Below, piece by piece: positions 26,655 through 37,205 of a DNA stretch of 54,132 nucleotides (positions are counted from its first letter, which is position 1; each line of letters begins with the position of its first letter). This stretch comes from Bacteroidales bacterium (GTDB taxonomy: Bacteria; Bacteroidota; Bacteroidia; Bacteroidales; Tenuifilaceae): positions 15,195 through 69,326 of the forward strand of contig JACABB010000021.1 in NCBI GenBank assembly GCA_013376985.1, written 5' to 3'. A model generated the notes under the pieces. It saw only the letters and a program-made list of their open reading frames with translations. It searched no databases and had not been told where the DNA came from. The translations under genes and the position numbers were made by a program.

Positions 26655-27584
26655 ATGAATATTTCACTTAAGCGAATACCCATTGCATTGCTGATTTTTT
26701 CTATGCTCTATGCATGTAATGGTACAAAGGATTCCGATGAAACAAAAGAGAATATCAGAGCAATAATCCCTGTAAGCAGCGCAAAGGTGAGCGAGGGAAC
26801 TATTATTGTTTACCAAACGCTTAACGGGGTAACCCAGTTTCAGAGAAGAGATAACATCCGCTCAAATACCACTGGTTATATATCAAACCTAAGCTTTGTT
26901 GTTGGCAATGCAATTAAAAAAGGAGATCTTTTCTCTACCATAAAAACCAAAGAGCAGAGTGCGCTTAGCAATTCTCCTCAAAAGGATAGCTTGCTTTCGA
27001 GATTTTCAAAACCTATTCCAGTTTATAGCAACTCATCAGGTATTATCTCATCAATACCTGTTGTACAGGGCGATTATATTGCCGAAGGGGATGTTTTAGC
27101 CACTGTTCTTGAACCAAACTCGTTGGTGGTTGTGGTTTTTGTCCCTTTCGAATATCACACAACAATATCCATGGGTTTACCATGTGAGATAACCCTTCCC
27201 GATGGGAGGAAGTTAAGCCAGCCCATTTCGGGGATGATGCCAATTGTTGACTCTGCCTCACAATCGCAGCAATATTATATCAAGATTAAGGGTATCTCAT
27301 TACCCGAGAGGCTAAACGTAACTGTTCGTTTTCCTATTGCTCAGGCTTCAAAAGCAATGTGTGTACCACTTAGTGCGGTTCAAACTGATGAACAGCAGAA
27401 GGAATTTTGGGTGATGAAAATAGCAAACGATACATTGGCAGTAAAAGTACCTGTTGAGTTAGGTTTGAGAGGCGATAGCATAGCTCAAATAACCTCATCG
27501 GGAATAAAACTTGATGATTTGGTGGTAACCAAAGGAAGCTATGAATTGGAAGACTCATCAACAGTTAAAATTTATAAGAGGTGA
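26655..27584 (+). CDS. Efflux RND transporter periplasmic adaptor (membrane fusion lipoprotein)
   Basis: 309 residues. A lipoprotein signal (IFSMLYAC) anchors it. The lipoyl half-motifs (ISNLSFVVGNAIKKGDLFSTIKT and GIISSIPVVQGDYIAEGDVLATV) are separated by a very short hairpin, and a beta-barrel and membrane-proximal domain follow. It is shorter than most adaptors because the alpha-hairpin is nearly missing. It links the RND permease to the TolC protein. Its stop codon overlaps the GTG start of the permease gene (GTGA). Confidence 0.9.
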   Translation: MNISLKRIPIALLIFSMLYACNGTKDSDETKENIRAIIPVSSAKVSEGTIIVYQTLNGVTQFQRRDNIRSNTTGYISNLSFVVGNAIKKGDLFSTIKTKEQSALSNSPQKDSLLSRFSKPIPVYSNSSGIISSIPVVQGDYIAEGDVLATVLEPNSLVVVVFVPFEYHTTISMGLPCEITLPDGRKLSQPISGMMPIVDSASQSQQYYIKIKGISLPERLNVTVRFPIAQASKAMCVPLSAVQTDEQQKEFWVMKIANDTLAVKVPVELGLRGDSIAQITSSGIKLDDLVVTKGSYELEDSSTVKIYKR

Positions 27585-30500
27585 GCGAGATTAAGCATAT
27601 CAAATATAAATATCCACTTCTGGCATTAGGTGTCCTTTTGCTTGCTGGTGGGTACTTCAGCTATACTCATCTAAAAACAGGATTATTCCCAGATATCACC
27701 TTCCCCAAGATTAAGGTGATTGCCGATGCTGGGCAGCAACCCGTTGATAAGATGATGGCGTTGGTGACCGTACCCCTCGAAAACATTATTCGTAGAGCCG
27801 AGGGAATAGATTACATCCGAAGTACAACATCAAGGGGTAGCTGCGAGATATCCGTTTTCCTAAAGTGGAAGGCTGATGTTGATAAATCGAAGCAGCAGAT
27901 CGAGTCTTTGATGAACGAAATAAAAGACGAACTCCCTACAGGAACAAGTCTTTCGGTTGAGAAGATGAATCCCTCCATTCTGCCTGTTATGGGCTATTCA
28001 TTGGAGGGTAACCGTTCTCCAGTAGAGTTAAGAAAAATTGCACAGTATCAGGTTAAACCATTTTTGGCCGCAGTGTCCGGTGTTTCTGATATAGCTGTGG
28101 TTGGTGGAAAAACCAAGGAGTATCAGATTATCCTCGACCCATACCGTATGACTACTTTGGGCATTAATCCCCAGATGATTGAGAATGCAGTAAAACAAGC
28201 TAACCTACTTGAATCGAATGGTTATATAAGCGATTTTAACAGGATGTACCTGACCCTTACCGATAATGCAATTGAAGGATTAAATGACTTAAAGGAACTG
28301 GTGCTAATCAACTCCTCAAATCGTCTTGTTAGGCTTAAGGATGTTGCCAATATTGAAATTAATGAGGTTAAGGAGTACATAAAAATCAATGCGAATGGCA
28401 AAGATGTTCCTCTTATAGCGGTTATAAAGCAACCCGATGCTAATCTGATTGACATAAACACTGGGATTGAGGAGAAAGTAGCACAGCTTAAAAACATTCT
28501 ACCAAAGGATGTTAAACTTGTGCCATTCTATAAACAAGCCGATTTTGTTTACGACAGTATTAGAAGTATTAAGGATGTATTGTGGATAGGGATACTACTC
28601 TCACTGGTTGTTGTTATCGTCTTTCTAAGATCATTCTCAGCAAGCACGGTTGTCCTTGTAACAATACCGCTCGCCTTAAGCCTTACGCTTATTGTGATGT
28701 ATGCGTTTGGTTATACCTTCAATATCATGACGCTTGGTGCAATTGCAGCATCAATTGGGTTGATGATAGATGATGCGGTGATTGTGGTTGAGCAGGTGCA
28801 TAAGATAAAAGAGGATCACCCCAATGAAAAGTTACATATTGTTGTAAGCAAGGCTATTAGGTATTTACTGCCTGCCATGATTGGCTCATCGCTGAGTACA
28901 ACCGTTATTTTTGTCCCATTTATACTGATGACAGGGGTTGCCGGAGCCTATTTCAAGGTATTAGCCTTTACAATGATAATTGCGCTGGGATGCTCATTTT
29001 TTGTTAGTTGGCTTGTTCTGCCGATATTATACCTAGTTCTGCCGAACGGGAAGATTAAACATACCCATTCACCAAAAACGGGTTGGATTCAGTATATAAT
29101 CAAACGCCCTATTTTTGGTTTTGGGTTTATAGCCGTTTGTGTTGTAATCCTATTGATTGTCCCTTCTAAATTACCATCAGGTTTTTTGCCTGAGATGGAT
29201 GAGGGTAGCATTGTTTTAGATTTTCTAAGCCCTTCTGGCTCTACGCTTGAAGAATCCGATAGAATTTTACAACAGGTTGATACCATTGTTCAGAATCAAC
29301 CCGAAGTGGAGAGTTACTCTCGTAGATTAGGGACACAGCTTGGCTTCTTTATAACCGAACCCAATAATGGTGATTACCTTATTCAACTTAAAAAAGATAG
29401 AAAACTAAGCACAGAGGCTGTTTCCGAGGAGTTACGAGAGAAAATCGAAAGAACAGTCCCTAAACTCACCGTTGAATTTGGTCAGGTAATTGGTGATATG
29501 TTGGGCGATTTGATGAGCTCCGTTGAACCCATTGAAATCAAGGTTTTTGGCGATGATAGGGTTACCATTGAACGATTATCAAAAGAGATTGCCGCTTTAC
29601 TCAACAAAGTTGACGGTACTGCCGATGTTTACGATGGCATTACTGTTGCAGGTCCAGATGTTATAATCAATCCCAATGTACCATTGCTAGCGCAATATGG
29701 GTTAACGCCTACAGACTTTCAGTTTCAGCTGAATACGCAAATAGAGGGATCGGTTATCAGCAAAATGCTCGATAAGGAGCAGCAGGTAAATATCAGGATG
29801 ATATATCCTAATGCGCTTAAAACTACCGTTGGAAGCCTTGAGAATGCCAATATTATTCTGCCAAATGGTTCGTTGAAACCCCTAAAATCAGTTGCAACTT
29901 TCAGGATTGAAAAGGGTGTTGTTGAGATAAATCGTGAGAATCAGAAGATGATGGGGGTAATTACGGCACGTCTTAGCAACCGCGATTTAGGAAGTACATT
30001 GAAGGATATCCAAACGCAGATTGGTAAAAATATAAACCTACCATCGGGTTATCATATTGAGTATGCTGGTTCTTATGCCCAGCAACAACAGGCATTTAAG
30101 GAGTTGATGCTAATACTAATTTCTGCACTTTTACTTGTATTCATTGTAATTCTCTTTTTATTTAGAAATATTAAAGTTGCAATTAGTATCATAATACTTG
30201 CAATTCTTGGTGTTGCTGGTTGTGTTCTGGGATTGTTAGTTACAGGCACACCGCTAAATGTTGGCAGTTACACTGGTATTATTATGATTGTTGGGATTAT
30301 TGGCGAAAACGCCATATTCACGTACCTTCAATATATCGAGGCTCGCAGGGATAAGGAGCACATTGATAGCATTGTCTATTCCATAGCAAGTCGCTTACGG
30401 CCTAAGCTGATGACTGCTTTTGGGACTATCATTGCAATATTGCCACTTGCTCTTGGAATTGGCACTGGCGCACAGCTTCATCAACCTTTAGCAATTGTAG

Positions 30501-30586
30501 TTATTAGCGGGTTAATATTCGCTTTACCTCTGCTGCTTGTGGTATTCCCAACAATGCTGAAATATATAAAGATTAAACAGGAGTAG
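27581..30586 (+). CDS. Efflux RND transporter permease (AcrB/MdtB/CusA type)
   Basis: 1001 residues with the 12-helix RND layout: helix 1 near 11-29, then a large periplasmic loop, helices 2-6 (about 330-480), a second loop and helices 7-12 (about 845-995). GLMIDDAVIVVEQVHKIKED contains the charged helix 4 pair (DD) needed for proton coupling; FSKLPSGFLPEMDEG-like sequence begins the second half. The GTG start overlaps the adaptor stop codon. The set TolC-adaptor-permease is a complete proton-driven export pump. Substrates (drug, metal or lipid) cannot be told. No regulator is adjacent. Confidence 0.94.
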   Translation: MSEIKHIKYKYPLLALGVLLLAGGYFSYTHLKTGLFPDITFPKIKVIADAGQQPVDKMMALVTVPLENIIRRAEGIDYIRSTTSRGSCEISVFLKWKADVDKSKQQIESLMNEIKDELPTGTSLSVEKMNPSILPVMGYSLEGNRSPVELRKIAQYQVKPFLAAVSGVSDIAVVGGKTKEYQIILDPYRMTTLGINPQMIENAVKQANLLESNGYISDFNRMYLTLTDNAIEGLNDLKELVLINSSNRLVRLKDVANIEINEVKEYIKINANGKDVPLIAVIKQPDANLIDINTGIEEKVAQLKNILPKDVKLVPFYKQADFVYDSIRSIKDVLWIGILLSLVVVIVFLRSFSASTVVLVTIPLALSLTLIVMYAFGYTFNIMTLGAIAASIGLMIDDAVIVVEQVHKIKEDHPNEKLHIVVSKAIRYLLPAMIGSSLSTTVIFVPFILMTGVAGAYFKVLAFTMIIALGCSFFVSWLVLPILYLVLPNGKIKHTHSPKTGWIQYIIKRPIFGFGFIAVCVVILLIVPSKLPSGFLPEMDEGSIVLDFLSPSGSTLEESDRILQQVDTIVQNQPEVESYSRRLGTQLGFFITEPNNGDYLIQLKKDRKLSTEAVSEELREKIERTVPKLTVEFGQVIGDMLGDLMSSVEPIEIKVFGDDRVTIERLSKEIAALLNKVDGTADVYDGITVAGPDVIINPNVPLLAQYGLTPTDFQFQLNTQIEGSVISKMLDKEQQVNIRMIYPNALKTTVGSLENANIILPNGSLKPLKSVATFRIEKGVVEINRENQKMMGVITARLSNRDLGSTLKDIQTQIGKNINLPSGYHIEYAGSYAQQQQAFKELMLILISALLLVFIVILFLFRNIKVAISIIILAILGVAGCVLGLLVTGTPLNVGSYTGIIMIVGIIGENAIFTYLQYIEARRDKEHIDSIVYSIASRLRPKLMTAFGTIIAILPLALGIGTGAQLHQPLAIVVISGLIFALPLLLVVFPTMLKYIKIKQE

Positions 30587-30660
30587 GTTTTCAAAAAATT
30601 TTATGAACTTGTTTAAATTACTTTTAGAACCTTATTTTGATTGTTCAACCCCTTTTGGGT

Positions 30661-30836
30661 TGGATGTTTAATCTATTCATATCCCGTGAGTTACACCTAC
30701 GGCCATTCATATTTATCCACCTATCGGCGGATACTATAGTTTTAAAGTCCGAAGGACTTGAATCTGAATAACTTCCAGTAAAACTGGGGGCAGCTAAAGA
30801 ATAAATTTTAGAACCCTGAAAGGGTTCAATTTAGGT
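30661..30836. repeat. Intergenic block of short hairpins (Bacteroidota type)
   Basis: Contains AAGTCCGAAGGACTT (30745-30759) and GAACCCTGAAAGGGTTC (30811-30827). The second is a variant of GAGCCCTAATAAGGGCTC at 38591: both are preceded by ATAAATT and followed by AATTTA, and the base pairs covary. No gene lies in this 306-bp gap. Confidence 0.6.
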
Positions 30837-30892
30837 ACAATTAAAATTGAAACAGTTTTTAAATAGAAACCATTAATTAAAATTTCACTGAA

Positions 30893-31927
30893 ATGAAAAA
30901 ACTATTGCTAATCACTATTCTCCTTGTTTGTGGTTTGGTGTCAATAAACGCACAAACAGAGAAATCGTTGTATTCTATCGTAAAAACCCTTCATCTGCCA
31001 GGAAATGGTGGATGGGACTATTTATCGATTGATGAATCAACAGGTAGATTATTTCTATCTCATGGAACTGTGGTTCAGGTTGTAGATACTAAAACAGGTG
31101 AATTGGTTGGAACTATTCCAAATACTCCCGGTGTACACGGTATTGCTTTTGCTCCTGAGTTGAACAAAGGATTTATTAGCGTTGGAAGAGATACCTCAGT
31201 AACAGTATTCAACCTAAAAACCCTTGAATTTATTGCTAGAGTGAAGGTTACAGGGAATAACCCCGATGCAATTATGTTCGACCCATATTCTCAAAAAGTA
31301 TTTACTTTCAATGGGCGAGGTTCAAATTCAACCGTTATAGATGCTAAGACCAATCAAGTAGTTGGTACAATTGCTCTGGATGGAAAACCTGAATTTCCAG
31401 TATCTGACCTAAATGGTAAAATTTATGTAAATATTGAGGATAAAAGTTTAATATCAGTTCTCAATGTAAACACCCTAGAAGTTGAACGGAGTTGGCCAAT
31501 CGCCCCAGGTGAAGAGCCTTCAGGACTTGCATTTGATAATGTTACCAATAGATTATTCAGCGTTTGCGGTAATAAAATGATTATGATAGTTGATTCTCAA
31601 ACTGGGAAAATTATTACCTCACTTCCCATTGGTGATGGTTGCGATGGTGTTAAATTTGACCCTGAACTCAAACGAATCTATACCTCAAATGGAGAAGGCA
31701 CAATGACAATTATTCAGGAGGAAGATGCGAATACCTTTAAAGTGCTTGAAAATCTACCAACACAGGGCGGTGCAAGGACTTTAGCCGTTGATTTAAAAAC
31801 TCACCATATATTTTTACCAACGGCGGAATATTTACCTGCACCAGAAGCAACTAAGGAAAATCCACGCCCAAGAAGACCAATCAAACCTGAAACTTTTGTT
31901 GTTTTGGAAGTGGTTTCGATAAAGTAG
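30893..31927 (+). CDS. Secreted YncE-like beta-propeller protein
   Basis: 344 residues with a signal peptide (ends SINAQ). Repeated blades of about 40-45 residues carry YncE/SMP-30-like phrases: LSHGTVVQVVDTKTGELVGTI, GRDTSVTVFNLKTLEFIARV, FNGRGSNSTVIDAKTNQVVGTI, EDKSLISVLNVNTLEVERSW, CGNKMIMIVDSQTGKIITSL. These form a beta-propeller in the periplasm. YncE relatives bind DNA or other ligands, but the role here is open. A strong terminator follows the gene. Confidence 0.88.
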   Translation: MKKLLLITILLVCGLVSINAQTEKSLYSIVKTLHLPGNGGWDYLSIDESTGRLFLSHGTVVQVVDTKTGELVGTIPNTPGVHGIAFAPELNKGFISVGRDTSVTVFNLKTLEFIARVKVTGNNPDAIMFDPYSQKVFTFNGRGSNSTVIDAKTNQVVGTIALDGKPEFPVSDLNGKIYVNIEDKSLISVLNVNTLEVERSWPIAPGEEPSGLAFDNVTNRLFSVCGNKMIMIVDSQTGKIITSLPIGDGCDGVKFDPELKRIYTSNGEGTMTIIQEEDANTFKVLENLPTQGGARTLAVDLKTHHIFLPTAEYLPAPEATKENPRPRRPIKPETFVVLEVVSIK

Positions 31928-31981
31928 AACTCAACCTTAGTAAATATTAGACTTTAAAGGCTATTTAATTTTCAGTAAAAA

Positions 31982-32008
31982 ACCACCGTCAAAGACGGTG
32001 GTTTTTTT
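31982..32008 (+). terminator. Rho-independent terminator after the beta-propeller gene
   Basis: ACCACCGTC-AAA-GACGGTGGT, a perfect 9-bp stem with 3-base loop, followed by seven T; the A-run on the left makes it likely to act on both strands. Confidence 0.92.
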
Positions 32009-32349
32009 ACTGAGAAATAAAAGTTAAGTTTGAATCAGATTTTTTGAGGAATACAAATCAATAACCTATTATTCTGCCAGTAAATATTATGAATTAACAT
32101 CAAGTTTAGATTATATCAAAAGAAAATGTAGATGATGAATTGCAAGGTTACATTTTACAATAAGGAGTGCAAAAAGAAAACGGCTGTATATATTAAATCA
32201 ATTTTTTTACAAAATTATCTGATTGGATATTGCTGTAAATTCAATAAGCAATATTTTTGCTAGTATTATGCTATTTGATAGACTTTTGCTGGTTTATGCT
32301 ATATTCAAAAATTTTAAGCATAAAATTGTGGTAATTATAATTATTCAAT
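32009..32349. other. Gene-free AT-rich leader
   Basis: About 340 bp of AT-rich sequence before the acyltransferase gene. I see no gene, clear repeat or riboswitch in it. Confidence 0.4.
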
Positions 32350-34245
32350 ATGGGTATTAAATATCGTTCAGATATTGATGGGCTAAGAGCTATTGCTATA
32401 TTGTCTGTTATTGTATTCCATCTGAAATCTACTTGGCTTACAGGTGGATTTTTGGGCGTTGATATATTCTTTGTTATTTCGGGCTATTTGATAACCAGAA
32501 TTATTGTTACTGACTTAGAAACAAATAATTTTTCTTTTGCAAAATTTTATCTACGTAGGATACGCCGTATTTTGCCAGTTTTTTTTGTGGTTTTAATTAC
32601 AGTGTTAATTTTTGGTGCTTTAATATTGATTCCTGAAGATTTTTTTAATCTCACAAAAAGTGCTCAATATGCGTTAGTGTTTTTTGCTAATGTATTTTTT
32701 TCAAATGAAGGCGGTTATTTTGATTTAAGTGTTGAACAAAAACCATTACACCATATTTGGTCGTTATCGGTTGAGGAACAGTTCTACTTAATATGGCCCT
32801 TGTTGCTTTTTTTAATTTATATTCTTATTAAAAAACAAATACTTAAAAAATCAATTGTTTTCTTTTTAGTATTGGTGTTGTTAGCATTGTCAGAGTACTA
32901 TTTGAAAATAAATGTACATAAAGCATATTATCTACTTCCAGCACGTGCTGTAGAATTAGTTATAGGAGCTTCTGTTAATTTAATTCCTAAATTGAAGGAT
33001 GATACAAAATTAAGTATTTTAGTATTATGCCAATGTACACTCTTTGCTATACTATGTTTTTGTTTATATAGTTATGATTCAAGCACTCCATTTCCTGGTT
33101 TAATGGTAACACTGCCAACTATTAGTACAGCAGGGCTAATTTACTTGGGTGATAATGCTAAAAAATCTCTTTCATCAATATTTTCTTATACCCCACTGGT
33201 TTGGATAGGTAAATTATCATACTCTCTTTATCTATGGCATTGGCCAATTCTAGCATACATGAGGTATGTTTATGGCGATAAATTATTACCACATACTTGG
33301 TTGGCAGTAGCATTCCTATCAACATTCTTTTTCTCTACACTTTCTTACCATTTTATTGAAAGACCATTTAGAGTAAAACAATGGCGTTTTCATAAAGCAT
33401 TTATTTTGATATATGTAATCCCTGTTTTGATCATATGTGCCTTTTGCTATTGTGTAAAAAATTCATTTTTAATAACTAAATATTATCGTAGTCCGGAACT
33501 AACATCTTATGGGGAAGATTGGTGTCATGGTAAATTTGTGGGAGATTGCATTAGAGGTGATAAAAGTAAAAAACCAAAAATATTAATGATAGGAGATTCT
33601 CATGCTGCTCACTATAATGCATTTATAGATTTTGTGGGCTGCTATGAAGGATGGTCTGCCGTTGTAGTAAGTGGCAGTTCATGTTCTCCGGTTTTTGATT
33701 ATAATGAAAAAGCATTGCCAGAATGGGCGCAACAACCATGTGTGAACCTAAAAAACTATATTGATAACCATTGGAAAGATTTTGATATTATATTTATAGC
33801 TTCTTTATGGTACTATCAATTAGGGCTTGTTGAATTAGATAATACACATGATCCCTTGTATTTTGAAAAACTAACCCACACAGTTGAACGTTTTGTCCAA
33901 AATGGCAAAAAGGTTTATCTTTTTTCAGATATCCCACAACTTCAGAATAACCCTTCTCGGTTGGAGAAATTTAGAATACTCAGATTGAATAGATTTGTGA
34001 AACCCCAATCAGATAATTATTTAATTGCAAATAATAAAATAAAAAGTTTAACCCTTAAATTTCCCAATGTCTACTGGGTAAATACTTGTGATTGCATTAT
34101 TTCATCAGTTTCATCTTCGGGTAAAAGTATTTATAAGGATAATCATCATTTAAATCTATATGGAAGTTATTGGCTTGGAGAACAATTTATTCAAAAGCAA
34201 CATATAATTTCACCACAAGATAGAGAAAAATTCGGATTAAAATAG
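32350..34245 (+). CDS. Acyltransferase 3 / SGNH fusion (OafA/YrhL-like O-acetyltransferase)
   Basis: 631 residues. The N-terminal part (about 1-365) is the 10-helix acyltransferase-3 domain, opening with YRSDIDGLRAIAILSVIVFH (conserved His). The C-terminal part is an SGNH domain with ILMIGDSHAAHYN (nucleophile Ser) and DNHHLNLYGSYWL (catalytic Asp/His). Such fusions transfer acetyl or other acyl groups to surface polysaccharide, lipopolysaccharide or peptidoglycan on the outer face of the inner membrane. No polysaccharide cluster is adjacent. Codons are strongly AT-biased compared with neighbours, so it may be acquired. Confidence 0.92.
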   Translation: MGIKYRSDIDGLRAIAILSVIVFHLKSTWLTGGFLGVDIFFVISGYLITRIIVTDLETNNFSFAKFYLRRIRRILPVFFVVLITVLIFGALILIPEDFFNLTKSAQYALVFFANVFFSNEGGYFDLSVEQKPLHHIWSLSVEEQFYLIWPLLLFLIYILIKKQILKKSIVFFLVLVLLALSEYYLKINVHKAYYLLPARAVELVIGASVNLIPKLKDDTKLSILVLCQCTLFAILCFCLYSYDSSTPFPGLMVTLPTISTAGLIYLGDNAKKSLSSIFSYTPLVWIGKLSYSLYLWHWPILAYMRYVYGDKLLPHTWLAVAFLSTFFFSTLSYHFIERPFRVKQWRFHKAFILIYVIPVLIICAFCYCVKNSFLITKYYRSPELTSYGEDWCHGKFVGDCIRGDKSKKPKILMIGDSHAAHYNAFIDFVGCYEGWSAVVVSGSSCSPVFDYNEKALPEWAQQPCVNLKNYIDNHWKDFDIIFIASLWYYQLGLVELDNTHDPLYFEKLTHTVERFVQNGKKVYLFSDIPQLQNNPSRLEKFRILRLNRFVKPQSDNYLIANNKIKSLTLKFPNVYWVNTCDCIISSVSSSGKSIYKDNHHLNLYGSYWLGEQFIQKQHIISPQDREKFGLK

Positions 34246-34445
34246 GCAAAAAGGATACATTTTGAAACAATTTTTATTTTTGCTTGCTAACAGTTTTTAA
34301 TGCATATTTATATTTGGTAATAAAATATTCGATACATTTCTATGCCTTATTTGTAGCTTTTTGATAGGTTAGGCATCTAAATAAAACTAACACATATAAT
34401 CGTGATTTTATTATTTTTATCTGTAATCTTATTAAATAATTGAAA

Positions 34446-36011
34446 ATGAAAAGATCAGCAATTCTAATTTTATCCTTGTGTTTATTCTTTGCCCAAAGCA
34501 TATATGCACAAAAGAAAGTTGAAAAAGGAGTGAAACAGATTACTCCTGAGTTGATGAAGCAATATGTTGATTTTCTGGCTTCCGATTCCATGAAAGGCAG
34601 AAACACTCCAAGCCCTGAACTTGATCGAGCGGCTGATTATATAGCAAAAGAATTTGCCTCATTAGGCATAAAAAAGGTTAATGGGACCTATTTTCAGAAC
34701 ATCCCTCTTTGTACAAAAAATCTTGATGTTAGTGGCTGTTATCTAAAAATATCTCAGGGAGATAACACTAGGGATTTCAGCATAAAGACCGAATATACAC
34801 CATTTGAATCAACTTCAAATTCAAGTGCAACAGCACCACTAGTATTTGTTGGGTATGGAATTACTGCCCCTGAATATAATTATGATGATTATAAGGATAT
34901 TGATGTTAAAGGCAAGGTGGTGCTATTAATGAAGCATGAACCGGGCGAGAAAGATGCTAAATCGCCTTTCAGTGGCGATCAGGAAACAAAATATTCATAC
35001 GTAAATTATAAATTAGAAAATGCTAAAAAGCACGGAGCAGTTGCAGTTCTCTTAGTAACCGATCCTGCTAACCATATTATTCTTTCTCCACAGGGTTATC
35101 CATGGCCAAGTTTATCCAAATTTTTGCCACAAGGCAACTTGGCAATTGAAATGTGTGATAATGAAGCCCCAATTCCATTTGTTCAGATTGGTGAAAGCGT
35201 GGTGAAGTATATTTTTGGGAGTGTAGATTCGCTTAAAAATATTCAGATCAGAATGGATAAAAACTACACTCCTCATTCCTTTGTAATTTTAAAAACAAAT
35301 TGCCAAATAGCAACCAAACTGGTAATTCACGACATGGTTGCTAAAAATGTTGTTGGAATGATTGAAGGGAAAGATTCAAAGCTTAAGGATGAGATTGTTG
35401 TAATTGGTGGACATTACGATCATATTGGCTTTTTAGCAAAACATAAACCGGGCGAAGATTATATCTTTAACGGAGCCGATGATAATGCATCAGGAACAGC
35501 AGGAGTTATGGCAGCAGCAAAAGCATTTAGCGCAGTGAAAGGCAAACCTAAACGTAGTGTGCTTTTTATACTTTTTGCTGGGGAGGAGAAAGGCTTATAT
35601 GGCTCACAGTATTATTGTAGCAAACCCTTATTCCCCTTGAATAAAACAGTTGCTATGCTAAATATGGATATGATTGGACGAAACGGAAATGATTCAATAC
35701 AAATAGAAGGCGAATCTATGAATAAAGATCTTGCTAAAATTATTAAAGCGGAGAATACAAAAATTGGATTATTGATAACACCACCAGAAGAGGATCTTTA
35801 TGGAAGAAGCGATCAGTACAGCTTCTTTAAGAAAGATATTTCTGCAATGGGCTTTACATCGGGCTTACATAAAGATTATCATACTGTAAGAGATGAGCCA
35901 CAAACAATCAATCCATTTAAAGCCTCTCAGATTTCTAGGCTAGTTTTCAGAACTGCTTGGGTAATTGCAAATGAGAAAAAGCATTATAGCATTATCAAAA
36001 AGGATAAATAA
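34446..36011 (+). CDS. Secreted M28 peptidase with PA domain
   Basis: 521 residues. Signal peptide (ends SIYAQ), an N-terminal helical part, a protease-associated (PA) domain (about 110-230; APLVFVGYGITAPEYNYDDY, GKVVLLMKHEPG) and the M28 catalytic domain. Metal-site residues are intact: GGHYDHIG, GADDNASG, FAGEEKGLYGS, NMDMIGR and a late His (LHKDYHTVRDEP). It should act as a periplasmic or secreted aminopeptidase. The ATG at 34446 is preferred to a TTG two codons earlier. It is followed, in the same direction, by a DUF6263-like protein and an M24 peptidase, a small peptide-degrading neighbourhood. Confidence 0.93.
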   Translation: MKRSAILILSLCLFFAQSIYAQKKVEKGVKQITPELMKQYVDFLASDSMKGRNTPSPELDRAADYIAKEFASLGIKKVNGTYFQNIPLCTKNLDVSGCYLKISQGDNTRDFSIKTEYTPFESTSNSSATAPLVFVGYGITAPEYNYDDYKDIDVKGKVVLLMKHEPGEKDAKSPFSGDQETKYSYVNYKLENAKKHGAVAVLLVTDPANHIILSPQGYPWPSLSKFLPQGNLAIEMCDNEAPIPFVQIGESVVKYIFGSVDSLKNIQIRMDKNYTPHSFVILKTNCQIATKLVIHDMVAKNVVGMIEGKDSKLKDEIVVIGGHYDHIGFLAKHKPGEDYIFNGADDNASGTAGVMAAAKAFSAVKGKPKRSVLFILFAGEEKGLYGSQYYCSKPLFPLNKTVAMLNMDMIGRNGNDSIQIEGESMNKDLAKIIKAENTKIGLLITPPEEDLYGRSDQYSFFKKDISAMGFTSGLHKDYHTVRDEPQTINPFKASQISRLVFRTAWVIANEKKHYSIIKKDK

Positions 36012-36132
36012 AATGAGGTAAATTGCCTCAAATAAAAGATTCTTTAATTTTATAAATAACTCAATAATCTAATAACCAATAACTATCACCTCAGAATAAA
36101 CAAATAACTTAATCAACTTTATCATTTAAATC

Positions 36133-36975
36133 ATGAAAAAAAATCTTTTAAAGCAAGCATTGGTACTATCTCTTATGTTAATATGTGGCTTAGCCTTTTC
36201 ACAAGAATCAACTTTGTTAAAATACAATTTTGTTAAAGGCAAAACATATGTTATTACCAACCAGATAGAGAGTAATATGACCCAATCAATGGGCGGACAA
36301 CAAATTAAAATGAAATCGGACATTAATTCTGCAACTGAATTTTTGGTTGAAGATGTTGATAAGGATGGCAATACAACTATTCTTAACTCTTTACTCGGTG
36401 TAACTGTGCACTCTTTAATGATGGGCAAAGATACTACAATGAAACTCGACCTAAAGGAGCAAAAAAGGGTTGTTATTTCAAGCACGGGAAAGCAAATTTC
36501 ATCCACCCTTGTTGGCAATGCAAGTAAATTCCAGATGATGGGAGCAGAGTCTCAAATTGCTAGAATTCAAATACTACCTGGTAAAGAGGTGATAGTAGGT
36601 GATAAATGGCATGATACACATGCAGATTCATCAAGTATTACCGATAATAATCCAATTGCCACAAATTCAAACGTGGAGATGGATTATACTTTTGTTGGAA
36701 AAGAAACTAAGGATGGTGTTGAATACCTAAAATTAACCTACTCGGGTACATTAACCATAAGCGGTAAAGGAAATATGCGTGGTATGGATTTATTTATGGA
36801 AGGAAATGGTAAAATTGAAGGATTTTCATACTTTGATCCAAAAATATCGCTTATTGTCTACTCTGAAGGTACTACTGAAATGGATATGTCAATTGCCATG
36901 TCGGGTCAGCAAAATATGACTATGCCTATGACTCAAACTTTGAAAAACATTACAAAAATTGAAGAAAAGAAATAG
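36133..36975 (+). CDS. Secreted DUF6263-like protein
   Basis: 280 residues with a signal peptide (ends GLAFSQ). The mature part is beta-rich and starts with LKYNFVKGKTYVITNQIESN, a pattern seen in DUF6263/DUF4412-like periplasmic proteins, followed by repeated Met- and Ser-rich strands (GNMRGMDLFMEGNGKIEG, MSIAMSGQQNMTMPM). The function is unknown. It stands between two secreted peptidase genes and ends at a clear terminator. Confidence 0.75.
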   Translation: MKKNLLKQALVLSLMLICGLAFSQESTLLKYNFVKGKTYVITNQIESNMTQSMGGQQIKMKSDINSATEFLVEDVDKDGNTTILNSLLGVTVHSLMMGKDTTMKLDLKEQKRVVISSTGKQISSTLVGNASKFQMMGAESQIARIQILPGKEVIVGDKWHDTHADSSSITDNNPIATNSNVEMDYTFVGKETKDGVEYLKLTYSGTLTISGKGNMRGMDLFMEGNGKIEGFSYFDPKISLIVYSEGTTEMDMSIAMSGQQNMTMPMTQTLKNITKIEEKK

Positions 36976-36995
36976 TGTTATTTGATTAACTTACG

Positions 36996-37031
36996 GGTTG
37001 CTATCAGAATAAATGGTAGCAACCTTTTTTC
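36996..37031 (+). terminator. Terminator after the DUF6263-like gene
   Basis: GGTTGCTA pairs with TAGCAACC around a 13-base loop and is followed by six T. Confidence 0.85.
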
Positions 37032-37045
37032 TATTAAACCCAAAT

Positions 37046-37172
37046 TGCTGGTTGCTCGATGCTAGTTGCTATATTGTTGATTATGAGAATTTATTGGATA
37101 TTATAAATGAATTAAAAAATCTCACATATTTGTATATAACTTTATATATCATGCAATTACCAGCAACTAGAA
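37046..37172. repeat. Intergenic inverted repeat of GTTGCT words
   Basis: The left arm AATTGCTGGTTGCTCGATGC (37043 on) pairs with the right arm CCAGCAACTAGAAACTAGC (about 37160 on). The arms repeat the word TAGTTGCT/AGCAACTA. Same word-repeat hairpin type as at 2486, 12313 and 25195, with a different word. Confidence 0.55.
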
Positions 37173-37205
37173 ACTAGCAACTTGAACTATATAACTAAAT
37201 AAACC